From Azohydromonas aeria (GTDB lineage Bacteria > Pseudomonadota > Gammaproteobacteria > Burkholderiales > Burkholderiaceae_C), in contig NZ_VIDQ01000002.1 of assembly GCF_009760915.1 (NCBI RefSeq), forward strand, positions 1 through 64,000: DNA of 64,000 nt, given 5' to 3'. This document shows, piece by piece, positions 17,030-26,309 of this stretch. A model generated the notes under the pieces. That model saw only the letters and a list, made by a program, of their open reading frames with translations, was not told the DNA's origin and did not search any database. Position 1 is the first letter of the stretch; every line of letters begins with the position of its first letter. The position numbers and the translations under genes are program-made.

Positions 17030-19635
17030 ACGCGGTGTCCCCGACGACGCAGCAGTTCGGTAATGGCCTCGTCGATCGAGTAGCCGGCACGCCGGAGTTC
17101 GTCCAGGGGAGCGTTGTCCTCGATCCGGTTGGAAAACAGCAGATGGCTATACGGATCGAGGATGATCCGCCCCACACCTTCTCCTACTGGAGACGAGACA
17201 TAGCACTCGGCGAACACGCCAGGCTCCGTGCGCAGCGACTGGACGAGGCGCTTCTTCGCCTCGTCCATGGCGACCTTCCCAGACCGGGCCAGGAGTTCCA
17301 CCGACTCGACCTTCTGCCGCAGCAGGAACATCCAGTCGCAGCAGGCCAAGGCGGCCTCCATCTGCTTGCTGCCGAAATAGTCCTCGGCCGAGTGCGTCGC
17401 CGTGACAAGCGCGCCGCCGTACTTGCGTGCCCTGCGTGCCGCCTCCTCGACGACAGCAGCCTTGATCGGATCGTCTGCGCCGATCTCGCCAAGCTGTTGC
17501 TTCAACTCGTCGATGACGAGCAGCTTCTTGCGATCCCGGGTGAGATACATCATCCCGGTGATTTGATAGAGCAGCAGGATGTTGACGACCGCATGCAGTT
17601 CAGGGCGGCGCTTGAGCTCCTCGTTCTCGATGACGATGAAATCGTTCTCGAAGTCGACGTTGTTCTTCCCTTCGAAGAACCGTGCGTACTCGCCATCCTT
17701 GCAGTAGGGCGTCAGCATGATGGCCAAGTCCCTGATGCGCTGGTCATCCTTGAGCTCGAGGTCGGCGATCGTTCCGCTCTTGCAGGCATCGCGAAGGCCG
17801 GTGATGGTCAGCTCGCGGCCGTACTCCCGGTAGAGCCGCAAGGTCAGAGTTCCGAGTGCCTTGATCTGCACCTCGCTCAGCGGGCTGCTCATCGAGCACA
17901 TCTTGGCCAGCGCCGGCTTGAGCATGTCGATGTCTTCCTCGATGCCGCCCTCGGGCTGGCCATCCTCGCCGATGCCTGGCTCGGAGACGACGCTGAACGG
18001 ATTGAGGTTGATGCGGGAATCAGGGCGGAACTCGATGTGGCGCCCTCCGGCCTTGTGGCACAGCTTCTCGAAACTGCGGCCCAGGTCACACATCCACACC
18101 TTGGCGCCTATGGCGCGATAGGACCATGCGAACTCGTTGAGCAGCGTTGACTTTCCCGAGCCTGGAGCGCCGATGACGCCCGCACTCGGGTTACCTAAGT
18201 CGTTGTCGTACAGGTCAAACGGCGTGAGCTGGCCGCGCCGTCCGCCAAGAATAAGAGTCGGTGTCCTTGTGCCCCTCCACTCGGCGAGCAGCGGTGCCAG
18301 GTGAACAGCGTTCGCATCCGTCTTGCGTGACACGCGCTTCATCTTGCGCATGTCGGCATGGAACTTCGGCGACAGCGTCATCGGAAGGCTCGCTATCAAC
18401 GCCTGGCGATGTTGAAACGAGTCCGGATTGAGCTCGAACCCGCGGGCGCGCCAGATGGACTTGGCTGCCTCCTGGGCCTGGACGGCCTTTGACGGGTGAA
18501 CGAAAAGGGCCAGCTCGTGGTAGAGGCTGACGAGGGTCCCGCCCATGTCGATGACCTCTGCCGCAGCGGACCAGTCACGCGCCTTCTTGTCGACGTCGGG
18601 CATGACGTTCGCAAGCTTGCTGCCTGCATTCTGGGTGGCGCGCATGTTGTTGGCGGTCACGGCCGTGCGCGTGCCGTTGGTGTCGAGGATGTGGACACCC
18701 ATCGTGAGCAGGAACGGGCAGTTGTACTGCAGCGCTGGCTGCATCAGATCGCCGGCGAGAGCGCCCATCTGCCAAAGGAAGTAGCGTTCCGGGAAGCTCT
18801 TGATAGACAGGAAGCGAACTTCCAAGGGATCGCTTCCACCAGGCTTCCAGAGCTTCAGGCCGCTCACCTCCGGGTCCTGAATGGTGTCGTGATCAACTAT
18901 CTGGTCACGAATCTCCCGCCCAGGGTCGTAGTTCACCTCGGGTACCTCGGCGCTCGTGATGAGGTCTGGGTTCACGAACGGCCGGCACCAGTTGATCAAG
19001 TCCCTGGCATCACAGACGCGGTTGGGCAGCGACGCTGCGCGCAAAGTAGTCGCCAGCCCCTCGCGAACCGAGACGATCTCCTTGCGGCGTGCGGAGTTGT
19101 GCGCGTCGCCTTGCATGGTGACGCTCGCCATAAGCCGGAAATTGCGCAGGCAGTAGTGGAAGCCGTTCGTGAGCGAATGGTGCGCTCCATCGGCGAGGAA
19201 CTGGAAGCGCCGCCGCGCCATCGTGCGAAACAGGTTCTCGTTGCGGACCGGCCGGCCCCGCGCGCGCGCGTTCTCGGATTGGTCGTGGTCCTCCATGCGC
19301 ATCGCCGCGTAGTCGCGCAGGATCGGGCGGACATGGGGCGAGCCGAACAGGCTGAACTGCACGCCCGTGCCGGCCGGAAGCGCGGCATAGAACGAGCGAA
19401 GCACGTCGACCATGCGTTCATCCGCGCCCGACTGGGGCATGACCTCCAGCAGGAAGCCGATCCCGTTCTTGTTCTCGAACAGCTGCTCGTGAGGGAAGTA
19501 GCTGTAGTAAGGGAGCCAGCTCGCAAACCTGTCGGCAGGAGAGTCGTCTTCGGTTTCGAGGCCGAGCAGGGTCCCCAGGCTCGGACTGCCGCGAAGGATT
19601 TGGGTCAGGAAGCCAAGACGGTTCGGGGAAAGCAT
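17026..19635 (-). CDS. traC: Conjugal transfer ATPase TraC
   Basis: 869 residues from ATG 19635. The N-terminal half has YYSYFPHEQLFENKNGIGFL, as in TraC/VirB4-type ATPases. The Walker A loop GAPGSGKSTLLNEF lies near residue 490, Walker B-like KKLLVIDELKQQLGEIG follows later, and ATHSAEDYF is next. The C-terminal end is the usual helical TraC tail. TraC is the cytoplasmic ATPase energising pilus assembly in F-type T4SS. It begins 47 bp after traV and overlaps trbI. Confidence 0.96.
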   Translation of the reverse strand: MLSPNRLGFLTQILRGSPSLGTLLGLETEDDSPADRFASWLPYYSYFPHEQLFENKNGIGFLLEVMPQSGADERMVDVLRSFYAALPAGTGVQFSLFGSPHVRPILRDYAAMRMEDHDQSENARARGRPVRNENLFRTMARRRFQFLADGAHHSLTNGFHYCLRNFRLMASVTMQGDAHNSARRKEIVSVREGLATTLRAASLPNRVCDARDLINWCRPFVNPDLITSAEVPEVNYDPGREIRDQIVDHDTIQDPEVSGLKLWKPGGSDPLEVRFLSIKSFPERYFLWQMGALAGDLMQPALQYNCPFLLTMGVHILDTNGTRTAVTANNMRATQNAGSKLANVMPDVDKKARDWSAAAEVIDMGGTLVSLYHELALFVHPSKAVQAQEAAKSIWRARGFELNPDSFQHRQALIASLPMTLSPKFHADMRKMKRVSRKTDANAVHLAPLLAEWRGTRTPTLILGGRRGQLTPFDLYDNDLGNPSAGVIGAPGSGKSTLLNEFAWSYRAIGAKVWMCDLGRSFEKLCHKAGGRHIEFRPDSRINLNPFSVVSEPGIGEDGQPEGGIEEDIDMLKPALAKMCSMSSPLSEVQIKALGTLTLRLYREYGRELTITGLRDACKSGTIADLELKDDQRIRDLAIMLTPYCKDGEYARFFEGKNNVDFENDFIVIENEELKRRPELHAVVNILLLYQITGMMYLTRDRKKLLVIDELKQQLGEIGADDPIKAAVVEEAARRARKYGGALVTATHSAEDYFGSKQMEAALACCDWMFLLRQKVESVELLARSGKVAMDEAKKRLVQSLRTEPGVFAECYVSSPVGEGVGRIILDPYSHLLFSNRIEDNAPLDELRRAGYSIDEAITELLRRRGHRV

Positions 19636-19682
19636 GGCCGGAAGCTCCAGTTGCAGGACAGAGGACCAGGTACAGCGAAGGC

Positions 19683-20435
19683 TCAGTCGGACGGGCCAGG
19701 GGCCTGCTGCGGCCGCAGCGCGCGCAATGCGTCCTGCAGGCGACGCGCGTCTTCTTCGGGAGGCAGTAGCCGGGCTGCGGGCAGCCCCGCCAAGGACACC
19801 GGCGAAGCGTTCGCGCCACCGGCATTCGGCTGGGCGACTTGCGAGGCGGGATTGACAGCGCCAGCCGCCTGGGCGGACCGGTTGCGCGCACCGGCAGCTG
19901 AAGCGGTCGCTGTAGGGGCACGGGCTGACGCGAACCGCTCCCGTGCCGAGCGCTGGGCCGCATCGAGCAGCCATCGACCGTTGTCGACCTGCACGTACAC
20001 GACGCTTTCGCCATTGAGATCCCGCTCACCGTCTTCCCACGGCTTGATCCACAGGCGCAGCTGGCGCGGGGCAGAGCGCAGGGGCGTGATCTCGCCCGGA
20101 CGTGATCCAGCCGGGGGAACTGCAGGCGCCACGGTCGGCATCATTGCGGCCGTCCTGGAAGGCGCCGTCGCTGGCAACGTCTGGGCAGGACCGCCGCGGC
20201 GCTGCGTGTCAGCGGGAGCCTGTCCGGCCGGAGCCGACTGCTTGCGCTGCGCCGGCAGGTTGTCGTTGACGGCGTTGTAGTAGGTCCCCGAGACGGAGTC
20301 GCACCGGACACCGGGGGGCGCCTTGCAGGCGTACTCCGACGTGCCGTCAAGCCCGGTAATGCTGCCGCAGCCGCTGGCAGCCACACCAGCGGCGCCGATC
20401 CAGAGAAGAGAACGAAACAGCCGCGGCGCGCTCAT
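19683..20435 (-). CDS. traV: Conjugal transfer lipoprotein TraV
   Basis: 250 residues from ATG 20435 (ATGA overlap with dsbC). The lipobox VAASGC is followed by [20 protein letters not shown] and [12 protein letters not shown], conserved in TraV. It is then extended by Pro/Ala-rich sequence and a C-terminal segment with [20 protein letters not shown]. TraV is the outer-membrane lipoprotein of the F-type core complex, the VirB7 counterpart with TraB and TraK. The low-complexity C-terminal tail is longer than in F. Confidence 0.92.
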   Translation of the reverse strand: MSAPRLFRSLLWIGAAGVAASGCGSITGLDGTSEYACKAPPGVRCDSVSGTYYNAVNDNLPAQRKQSAPAGQAPADTQRRGGPAQTLPATAPSRTAAMMPTVAPAVPPAGSRPGEITPLRSAPRQLRLWIKPWEDGERDLNGESVVYVQVDNGRWLLDAAQRSARERFASARAPTATASAAGARNRSAQAAGAVNPASQVAQPNAGGANASPVSLAGLPAARLLPPEEDARRLQDALRALRPQQAPGPSD

Positions 20436-21268
20436 GGACGGGCCTCCACGGTTGCAGCGGGCCTGGCAGCCCGTGGTGATGCGGTTGCAGCCACGGCCTG
20501 GCGGCCACTGGCTGCCGCAACGCGGGTCTCGATCTCCTCCTGGGGCGCGTAGCCTTCGGTACGAGAACCGTCCGCGTAGATCACGGTCGGGGTGCCAGCC
20601 ACGCCGAGGCTGCGTGCCAGACTCGCGTTGCGGTCCAGAGGCGACTCGCACTGGGCCGCCGTGGAGGCCAGGCTGCTGCGGTCGCCCTTGGTCATCCAGT
20701 CTTGCCACGCACGGCTGCGGTCCTGGGCACACAGGACCGCCTGGGGCAACTCGCGACCGAGGAACGGAACCACAAACGTGTAGATGGTGACGTCCTTCAT
20801 TTGAGCCAGCTCGGGCTCCAAGCGGCGGCAGAACTGGCATGCGGGGTCGCTGAAGACGAACAGCGAGCGCTTGCCGTTGCCCTTCACCGTCTTGATGGCG
20901 TCACCAAGTGGCAGCTTGTCGATCGCAACGGCCGCCGCTGCTGGCTGGACCGCATCTGAGGGCGAGCCGACCGGCTGTGCTGCGGCGAGCTTCGGCCCCG
21001 TCAGGTCGGTCAGCGTCACGGTGTCGATGACCCGGCCGAAAATGAAGTACCGCGGCTCTCTCTCGTTCACGAACGCCACGTTGGCGCCCATCCACACCTC
21101 GTACAGGCCTGGAACCACGCTCTGCTTCACCTCGGTGAACTTGGTGCCAGGGTGCGCCTGCTGGAGCTTGGCCATGAACCGCGTTTCAGCGGGGGTCGGT
21201 GCTGACCATGCCGCAGGCGCGCAAAGCGCAGCGGCCAGCAGTACGACGAAATGCTCATTCCTCTTCAT
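20432..21268 (-). CDS. dsbC: DsbC-type thiol:disulphide interchange protein of the transfer system
   Basis: 278 residues from ATG 21268. A signal peptide, an N-terminal dimerisation-like domain ([20 protein letters not shown]) and a thioredoxin domain with CQFC (144-147) in [20 protein letters not shown] are visible. The cis-proline segment [13 protein letters not shown] is intact. Such dsbC genes between traB and traV are characteristic of SXT/IncA/C-type transfer regions, where they help fold cysteine-rich TraU and TraN in the periplasm. It overlaps traB by 14 bases. Confidence 0.92.
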   Translation of the reverse strand: MKRNEHFVVLLAAALCAPAAWSAPTPAETRFMAKLQQAHPGTKFTEVKQSVVPGLYEVWMGANVAFVNEREPRYFIFGRVIDTVTLTDLTGPKLAAAQPVGSPSDAVQPAAAAVAIDKLPLGDAIKTVKGNGKRSLFVFSDPACQFCRRLEPELAQMKDVTIYTFVVPFLGRELPQAVLCAQDRSRAWQDWMTKGDRSSLASTAAQCESPLDRNASLARSLGVAGTPTVIYADGSRTEGYAPQEEIETRVAAASGRQAVAATASPRAARPAATVEARP

Positions 21269-22628
21269 CGCTTGCCATCCTCGTGTAGCGGTCAATCGGC
21301 TCCTCGTTCGCTGTTGCTCTTGTCGACGTTGGCCTGGCCCTGACAGGTGGCGCGTCGATGCGCACGCCCTTGGTGATGACGACATCGACCTCCCGGCCCG
21401 CGTCGACTTCAATGACGGGAAAAGTGTTCTCAGCGAGTCGGATGTAGTAGTCGGCGAGCCTTTCCATGGCGCGGCCGATGCCTGAGCCGACACCCGCTCG
21501 AAGGGCCTGAGATCCGGACGTCGTTCCCACCGCGCCCAAAGCGGAGGTGCTGTAGGTGGTGTTGGCGGACGCGAATCCCTGGCCGATGCCGCCGACGATC
21601 CCCGCACGCAGCGCGTTGGCCAGCATCTGCCCTTGCTTCGTCACGAGTCGGCCGCGGATTCCGTACTTGCCGTCCTCCCCCATCACGTTCCCTTCGATCT
21701 TGACTTCGAGCACGCCGCCGTCGTCGCGGACGCAGGACAGGGACGCCGTCCTCACCATCGCGCGCTCCGAGCTGATCTCCCCATACCCACCTGCGATGAC
21801 GAAGCACTCCCGGTACTCGCCCCTGAAGCGGTTGGGAAGCACGGAGTTGTCGGAGAGGCGAATGAGGATCGGGTGCGGATTGCTCTGCGCCTGGCCGCCC
21901 GTGGGTGCATCCAGTCCGCTCAGCAAGTGCCCACGCGTGAAGCTGACCGGAAGGAAGTTGCTCAGGTTGTTCTGCGGTGCGGATGCTGCCGGCGCCGCGC
22001 TTGCCGCCGCCGCAGCGCTATCTGCAGCGTCCAGACCTCGCCCAACCGAAACCTTGACGACCGGCGGGACAAGAGGCTCGGGCGGCGCGGACGCCGTCGG
22101 CAACGCACCCCCAAGGCCGCCCAGGGGCGCGCCTGGGGAGCCAGGCGGATAGACGCCGGGGGATGTCTGCGCAGGCGCAGCAGGCGCAGGCTGAGCAGCA
22201 GGTGCTGGCGCTGGGGGCGCTGGCGCTGGCGCTGGCGCTGGAGAAGTTGACGGCGAATTGCCGAACTTGGTTTCAAGTTCAGCCAGCCGCTTGGTCAGCC
22301 GTTCCTCGGCCTCATCCCTGCGCCGGTCCTTCTCCTTGAGTCGGTCATTTTCTGCTTCGAGCGCCGCGACCCGCCGGCCAGCGCCGCCGGCCCAGGCCTC
22401 AGCATCGGTGACCTGCGACCCCGGCGTCATCACATCGAGGTTCGTGGGCTTGCTGTTGGCCGCGACCGCGTCGGGCGCCGGCGCGGGCCATGTGGAGGAG
22501 CTGCTCGCGAAGACCAGCCACAAGCACCCGAAGCAAACGCCCGCGAGACCACCCAGGGTCAGCCACTGCCTGGCCTTCGGAGACAGCGCGTCGAAGCGAC
22601 TTCTGGCCCAGTCCTTGAATTTGGCCAT
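21255..22628 (-). CDS. traB: Conjugal transfer core protein TraB
   Basis: 457 residues. One N-terminal membrane anchor lies at about 23-41, then a coiled coil (about 84-120), a long Pro/Ala linker with [10 protein letters not shown] repeats, and a C-terminal VirB10-like barrel domain ([60 protein letters not shown]). It spans the envelope and forms the core channel with TraK and TraV. It is separated by two bases from traK. The linker repeats cause most of the short DNA repeats near 22.2 kb. Confidence 0.95.
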   Translation of the reverse strand: MAKFKDWARSRFDALSPKARQWLTLGGLAGVCFGCLWLVFASSSSTWPAPAPDAVAANSKPTNLDVMTPGSQVTDAEAWAGGAGRRVAALEAENDRLKEKDRRRDEAEERLTKRLAELETKFGNSPSTSPAPAPAPAPPAPAPAAQPAPAAPAQTSPGVYPPGSPGAPLGGLGGALPTASAPPEPLVPPVVKVSVGRGLDAADSAAAAASAAPAASAPQNNLSNFLPVSFTRGHLLSGLDAPTGGQAQSNPHPILIRLSDNSVLPNRFRGEYRECFVIAGGYGEISSERAMVRTASLSCVRDDGGVLEVKIEGNVMGEDGKYGIRGRLVTKQGQMLANALRAGIVGGIGQGFASANTTYSTSALGAVGTTSGSQALRAGVGSGIGRAMERLADYYIRLAENTFPVIEVDAGREVDVVITKGVRIDAPPVRARPTSTRATANEEPIDRYTRMASDEEE

Positions 22629-22630
22629 GT

Positions 22631-23473
22631 TCAGCTCCCGCGGCGAATGACGTAGACGGCCGTGCTGTCGCCTGGACGCAGGTTGTGGTTCTCGACCGAT
22701 ACCGCGAGGACGTCATCGCCCTCGCGATCAAACTCCTGCTCAGCGAGCACCATGTCATTGCCGCTGACGTTGGTGAGGCGGTACCGCTCGCCGACATAGC
22801 CGCGGCGGGAGTACGTCCTCTCGAGGACGAACCGCGCTTCGACCCACAACGGAACTTCACGGTTGACGGACTGCATCTGCACGTCGTTGGGCAGCCGTGA
22901 CGCCGTCATGGCGACCAGCATCGCCTTGAGTCCCATCACGTGTGGCGCCTGTCTGCCAGTTGAACCACCTTCTGCCCGTTCGGTCGCCGCGGCCTGGACC
23001 CCCTTGTCCCGCAGCACGATGGTTTCGGCGGGGACGTCGGAGCGGTGCAGCAGCAACGTGTACGTGCTGTACTTGGTCGAAATGAAAAGACTGATGGGCT
23101 TGCCAGCTGCCGGATCGCTTCCCTTGCCAGGAGGCCCGGAAAAGAAGGGAACCGGCCGGACGTACACCTCGCCCTTGTCGGTATCGCACTCCAGAACCAC
23201 CTCGCCGGCGGGATTCACTGCAGGCGCAGCGGCAGGCGCCCCCTGCGTCGCCGTCGGTGTGGCAGGGCCGCACGTGCTGGAGTAAATGTTCCCGAACACG
23301 ACAGTGATCTGCGCACCGTCAACGCGGATACGGGTCGGATCCTTCGTCGAAACGATCGCCTCGACCCGGGCACCATCCGAGACGTCCTTCTCTTGCAGCG
23401 CCAGCGCGCTGCCGGCGCTACCGAGCAGCGGCACCAGAAACAACAGCGCCGAGAGCAGGCTGCGATTGGACAT
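22631..23473 (-). CDS. traK: Conjugal transfer secretin-like protein TraK
   Basis: 280 residues from ATG 23473, chosen for AGAGG at 6-base spacing and for the signal peptide (SLLSALLFLVPLLGSAGSAL). This start lies within the traE 3' end (56-base overlap). The C-terminal beta domain (VPLWVEARFVLERTYSRRGY, YRLTNVSGNDMVLAEQEFDR, LRPGDSTAVYVIR) matches TraK/VirB9-type proteins of the outer core ring. The middle has a cysteine-containing insertion (SSTCGPATPTATQGAPAAAP). Confidence 0.92.
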   Translation of the reverse strand: MSNRSLLSALLFLVPLLGSAGSALALQEKDVSDGARVEAIVSTKDPTRIRVDGAQITVVFGNIYSSTCGPATPTATQGAPAAAPAVNPAGEVVLECDTDKGEVYVRPVPFFSGPPGKGSDPAAGKPISLFISTKYSTYTLLLHRSDVPAETIVLRDKGVQAAATERAEGGSTGRQAPHVMGLKAMLVAMTASRLPNDVQMQSVNREVPLWVEARFVLERTYSRRGYVGERYRLTNVSGNDMVLAEQEFDREGDDVLAVSVENHNLRPGDSTAVYVIRRGS

Positions 23474-24029
23474 TTGCGACCTCTTTGAAAACACGAAGGT
23501 GAACCCGCCCGCCCTTGAGACGGAACTGCGCGCGAAAAGTGGCCATCCGCGGTTCGCTGACGTCCACGCCGTTGACCAGGCGACGAAGCCGGCCCGTCAC
23601 GAGCACGAGCTGCTGCGCTTCATCCGTGTTGAACTGCTTGATCTCGAACGACGTTGCGGCGTTGTTTTTCCTCAGCCGCTGAGCTTCGAGTTCCATGGCG
23701 GTCTTGAACTCGCCATGCATGTCGGGCTCGACATACTTCAGCAGCGTCTCCTTCTTCCAGTCAATGCTGCTGGGGGACACGTCGAGCACGAGCCAGGCGA
23801 CGTACCCGGCCATCTGCTCCAGATATTCCTGGCTAGCTGACGAGCTGGTGACCCAGAAGGTACGGTTGTTGTCAGGGGGCTCCACGATGGTCCGCTCACT
23901 GCCAATCAACTTCAGGATGATGAGCAGGCTCAGGATGAGTGCGAAACCGCAGACGACAAGCGCTGTGCCCAGCATGCGCTTGTCCTTCTTCAGCAGGCGA
24001 ACGTCGTCAGTACGGGCATTGGGGTCCAT
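23418..24029 (-). CDS. traE: Conjugal transfer protein TraE
   Basis: 203 residues. An N-terminal anchor (LGTALVVCGFALILSLLIIL) is followed by a VirB8-like periplasmic domain (RTFWVTSSSASQEYLEQMAG, FKTAMELEAQRLRKNNAATS, RLVNGVDVSEPRMATFRAQF). This is the usual TraE size and layout. TraE belongs to the inner-membrane part of the F-type channel. The gene lies 18 bp downstream of traL, and its 3' end overlaps traK. Confidence 0.94.
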   Translation of the reverse strand: MDPNARTDDVRLLKKDKRMLGTALVVCGFALILSLLIILKLIGSERTIVEPPDNNRTFWVTSSSASQEYLEQMAGYVAWLVLDVSPSSIDWKKETLLKYVEPDMHGEFKTAMELEAQRLRKNNAATSFEIKQFNTDEAQQLVLVTGRLRRLVNGVDVSEPRMATFRAQFRLKGGRVHLRVFKEVANVQSQPALGAVVSGAAAR

Positions 24030-24047
24030 GGCGGGCCTCGCGCGCGA

Positions 24048-24347
24048 TCAGCCGACCATGCGGCGAATGTGAGATGGAGGCGTGGCTCGCAGTGCCGTCA
24101 GCGGATTCGACGGCAAAGACCAATACGCCCAGTGCAGGAAGTAAGCAGGGTGCTTGTCGCTCTTGACGCGAGAGATCCAGCGGCTCACGTACAGGCCCAG
24201 CCCGGCCGCGATCACGAAGCCGAGCTTGGTGCCTGACATCCAGCCGAGGAAAAAGCCGAAGAGGGCAGGGACGGCGACGTCGACATCCCAAAGACCAATC
24301 TTCCACGCGTCGTCGAGCCGGCGCGGGATGTAGGCATCAGACTGCAT
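24048..24347 (-). CDS. traL: Conjugal transfer protein TraL
   Basis: 99 residues from ATG 24347. GAGGAG with 6-base spacing favours this codon over an ATG two codons upstream that abuts the ribosome site. IPRRLDDAWKIGLWDVD and then two hydrophobic segments (VAVPALFGFFLGWM, LGFVIAAGLGLYVS) and a YFLHWAYWSLP tail are typical of TraL. It is a small inner-membrane assembly factor for the pilus (VirB3-like). It lies directly downstream of the pilin gene. Confidence 0.93.
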   Translation of the reverse strand: MQSDAYIPRRLDDAWKIGLWDVDVAVPALFGFFLGWMSGTKLGFVIAAGLGLYVSRWISRVKSDKHPAYFLHWAYWSLPSNPLTALRATPPSHIRRMVG

Positions 24348-24386
24348 CGCCATCTCCTCGTTGAAGCTGCCTGCCCGGTGCCGCGG

Positions 24387-24740
24387 TCAGATGGTGGCTC
24401 CCATGATGGCTCCCGCGATGGTCAATCCCACCGCGCCGAAGATCGCCAGTCCCAGATAGAAGAGCACCGGTGCAAAGTTGCGGAGTGCAGCAAGCGAGAT
24501 CAGCGCGACCACGAAGCCGACGAAGCCGACAAGCGCCTTCACGCCTGGCGCCAGCGTCGCGAGTTGGGTGAGCGCGCTGACCATCGGTCCGGCGATGCCC
24601 GTGAACGCGATCAGGTCCAGCGCATGGCTGGGCATGGCCGCCAGCGCCAGCAGAAGCAGCAGAAGAAAGCTGGTGGCGGCGGCCTTCTTGTTCCTCTGCA
24701 GGATGGATGCCGAGATGGAAACCGGGGCGACGCTGTGCAT
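24387..24740 (-). CDS. traA: Conjugative pilin precursor TraA
   Basis: 117 residues from ATG 24740 (GGAG at 7 bases). A long leader with a hydrophobic signal (AATSFLLLLLLALAAMPSHA) would be cut after SHA to give a mature pilin of about 77 residues. That pilin has two hydrophobic segments (VKALVGFVGFVVALISLAAL and VLFYLGLAIFGAVGLTIAGA), as expected for F-like pilins. It is followed by traL-E-K-B as in F. The S26 peptidase at 16.1-16.7 kb is the likely maturase (inference). Confidence 0.85.
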   Translation of the reverse strand: MHSVAPVSISASILQRNKKAAATSFLLLLLLALAAMPSHALDLIAFTGIAGPMVSALTQLATLAPGVKALVGFVGFVVALISLAALRNFAPVLFYLGLAIFGAVGLTIAGAIMGATI

Positions 24741-24764
24741 GAGTGAACTCCAGTCAACAGGTGG

Positions 24765-25073
24765 TCAGGGCTTACGCACCGGGGACATGTCCGCCAGCGC
24801 GCGCTGCACGACGGCCTCTGGCCCAAGCTCCAGCGCTATGCGGATGCAGGCATCCGACAAGTAGCTGAGGTCAATGGCGGGGTCCGACGTGGATTTCTGA
24901 AGCTTCCGCAGCAAGGCGAAGGTTTCCCGCCGCACCAGGGTGGGTTTCCACCCCGGCCGCGGTCGGCGCCTGCCCGGAGATGCAGGGGATTCCGGCGCAA
25001 GAGCGCATTGCTGCGCGCGCTGCTCCGATTCCCCAGGAAGGAGCGAAGGCGGCTTGAGGACCGGGTGATCCAT
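24765..25073 (-). CDS. Small unknown protein between OmpA-like lipoprotein and pilin genes
   Basis: 102 residues from ATG 25073, whose first base is shared with the upstream stop (TGATG). The N-terminal half is Pro/Arg-rich and basic. The C-terminal half is helical (RRETFALLRKLQKSTSDPAI, SDACIRIALELGPEAVVQRA). There is no signal peptide or membrane segment. It might be a small nucleic-acid or relaxosome-associated protein, but no family is recognised. Tight coupling in the operon supports it being real. Confidence 0.6.
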   Translation of the reverse strand: MDHPVLKPPSLLPGESEQRAQQCALAPESPASPGRRRPRPGWKPTLVRRETFALLRKLQKSTSDPAIDLSYLSDACIRIALELGPEAVVQRALADMSPVRKP

Positions 25074-25729
25074 CACGCGCCTTCGCCCCAGAAGCTGACT
25101 TCAACGCGCCTGTTCAAAGAACGGCTGCTTTGGCTGTCGTTGGATGCGGTGAAGCAGCAGTTGCCCTGCGCGTCCAGTTGGACGACGCCTTGCAGCGATG
25201 GCTGTAGCTTCAGGAGAAAGTCCCGAACGGCGGCGGCGCGCGCAAGTGCCAGAGCCTTGTTCACGGCTGCGCTGCCGGAGCTGTCTGTCCGCCCAGCGAC
25301 CGTGATCCGACCGGCGGACCCATATCGAGAAAGGGCTGCCTTGAGCCGAGCCTTGGCGTCGGGCGTCAGACCGGACGATCCCAAGGCAAAGGTGACGATG
25401 ACCTGCGCCGGGGGCACGGCCGCCGACACACCGGTCGGGCCGCGCGCTGCCATTGCGCTCGATGCGCCTTCGAAAGCGCCAACCGAGACCATGCCTTCCT
25501 GGGCAATCGTCTTTTGCGTGACCTTGGGACATGCTGGTTCAATGCAGACGACAAACGTTGCGTCTGCACCGTATGCGACTTGAACCACTCTCTTGACCGG
25601 CGCTGTCGAGAGTTGCGGCGTCGTGCGAGCCTGTGCCGCGGGATGAACGCTCGCACATCCGGCCGTAAACAGCAGCGCGCCGGCGGCGAGGCAGGTGGTG
25701 GCCACTGTGAAAGTGGGCGTGGCGCTCAC
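25073..25729 (-). CDS. OmpA-family lipoprotein in the tra operon
   Basis: 218 residues from GTG 25729, which forms a GTGA overlap with the transglycosylase gene. The signal sequence ends in a lipobox (LLFTAGC, Cys25). The C-terminal domain is a peptidoglycan-binding OmpA fold (VIVTFALGSSGLTPDAKARL, ITVAGRTDSSGSAAVNKALA, SLNRRVEVSFW). It would anchor to the outer membrane and hold peptidoglycan close to the channel. Its pairing with a lytic transglycosylase suggests the two open and brace the wall at the secretion site (inference). Confidence 0.88.
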   Translation of the reverse strand: MSATPTFTVATTCLAAGALLFTAGCASVHPAAQARTTPQLSTAPVKRVVQVAYGADATFVVCIEPACPKVTQKTIAQEGMVSVGAFEGASSAMAARGPTGVSAAVPPAQVIVTFALGSSGLTPDAKARLKAALSRYGSAGRITVAGRTDSSGSAAVNKALALARAAAVRDFLLKLQPSLQGVVQLDAQGNCCFTASNDSQSSRSLNRRVEVSFWGEGA

Positions 25730-26304
25730 TGCGACACCTTCACGGACAGGATGAACCTGGTCGCCGCGGCAGGGCCGGCAGAAGGTGAGGTGGCAGCCAT
25801 GGACGCCGGAGTGCCCTTGCGAGAGCCCGGCTGGAGCTGGCTGGCCGCACTCACGCCGGGCATCCGACGGTACACGCGCCATGCGTAGCGGCTGCGGGCC
25901 GCGGTGCAATCAGCGCCTTTCAGCTGCGTGCATGCCGCGTTGTAGGCGCCCACGGCTTCCCACGTCGGGCCATAAGCCTTGATCTTCTCGGCGAGGATGG
26001 ACGCGCCCACGTCGATGCTCACGCAGGGGTCATAGAGCGACTTCTCGGTGATGCCCTTCGCGGCGAGGCGGGACAGGTTGCCGCTGTTGATCTGCATGAG
26101 GCCGATGTCATACGTCCCGGTGCGATTGCGATGCCCGTTGTTGACCGCGTCAGGCCGCAGGTCGGACTCAGCGCTGGCGACCGCGTACAGCAGCGACGCG
26201 GGCACACCGTGGCGCTGTGCGGCTTCGTTCCAGCATGCTTGGCACGCAACAGGCAGAAGAGCCACCGCGAAGCCCAGGTGCTTGAGCAAGTTAGCGCGCT
26301 TCAC
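25726..26304 (-). CDS. Lytic transglycosylase of the transfer system (VirB1/Slt-like)
   Basis: 192 residues with a signal peptide (cleavage near ACQAC) and an SLT domain. The expected catalytic Glu46 is in AVASAESDLRPDAVN, and the fold continues with TYDIGLMQINSGNLSRLAAK and GPTWEAVGAYNAACTQLKGA. Such enzymes cut peptidoglycan glycan strands to make room for the channel. The gene precedes the OmpA-like lipoprotein gene (4-base overlap) and follows an unknown gene 5 bp away. Confidence 0.92.
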   Translation of the reverse strand: MKRANLLKHLGFAVALLPVACQACWNEAAQRHGVPASLLYAVASAESDLRPDAVNNGHRNRTGTYDIGLMQINSGNLSRLAAKGITEKSLYDPCVSIDVGASILAEKIKAYGPTWEAVGAYNAACTQLKGADCTAARSRYAWRVYRRMPGVSAASQLQPGSRKGTPASMAATSPSAGPAAATRFILSVKVSQ

Positions 26305-26309
26305 GGTTC

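Noticed and set aside
18496-20280. 594-residue plus-strand frame
   Set aside because: Antisense to traC and traV; composition is H/R/V-rich with no family pattern.
22190-22260. Short tandem DNA repeat (GGCGCT units)
   Set aside because: It encodes the Pro/Ala linker of TraB; not a CRISPR or separate repeat element.
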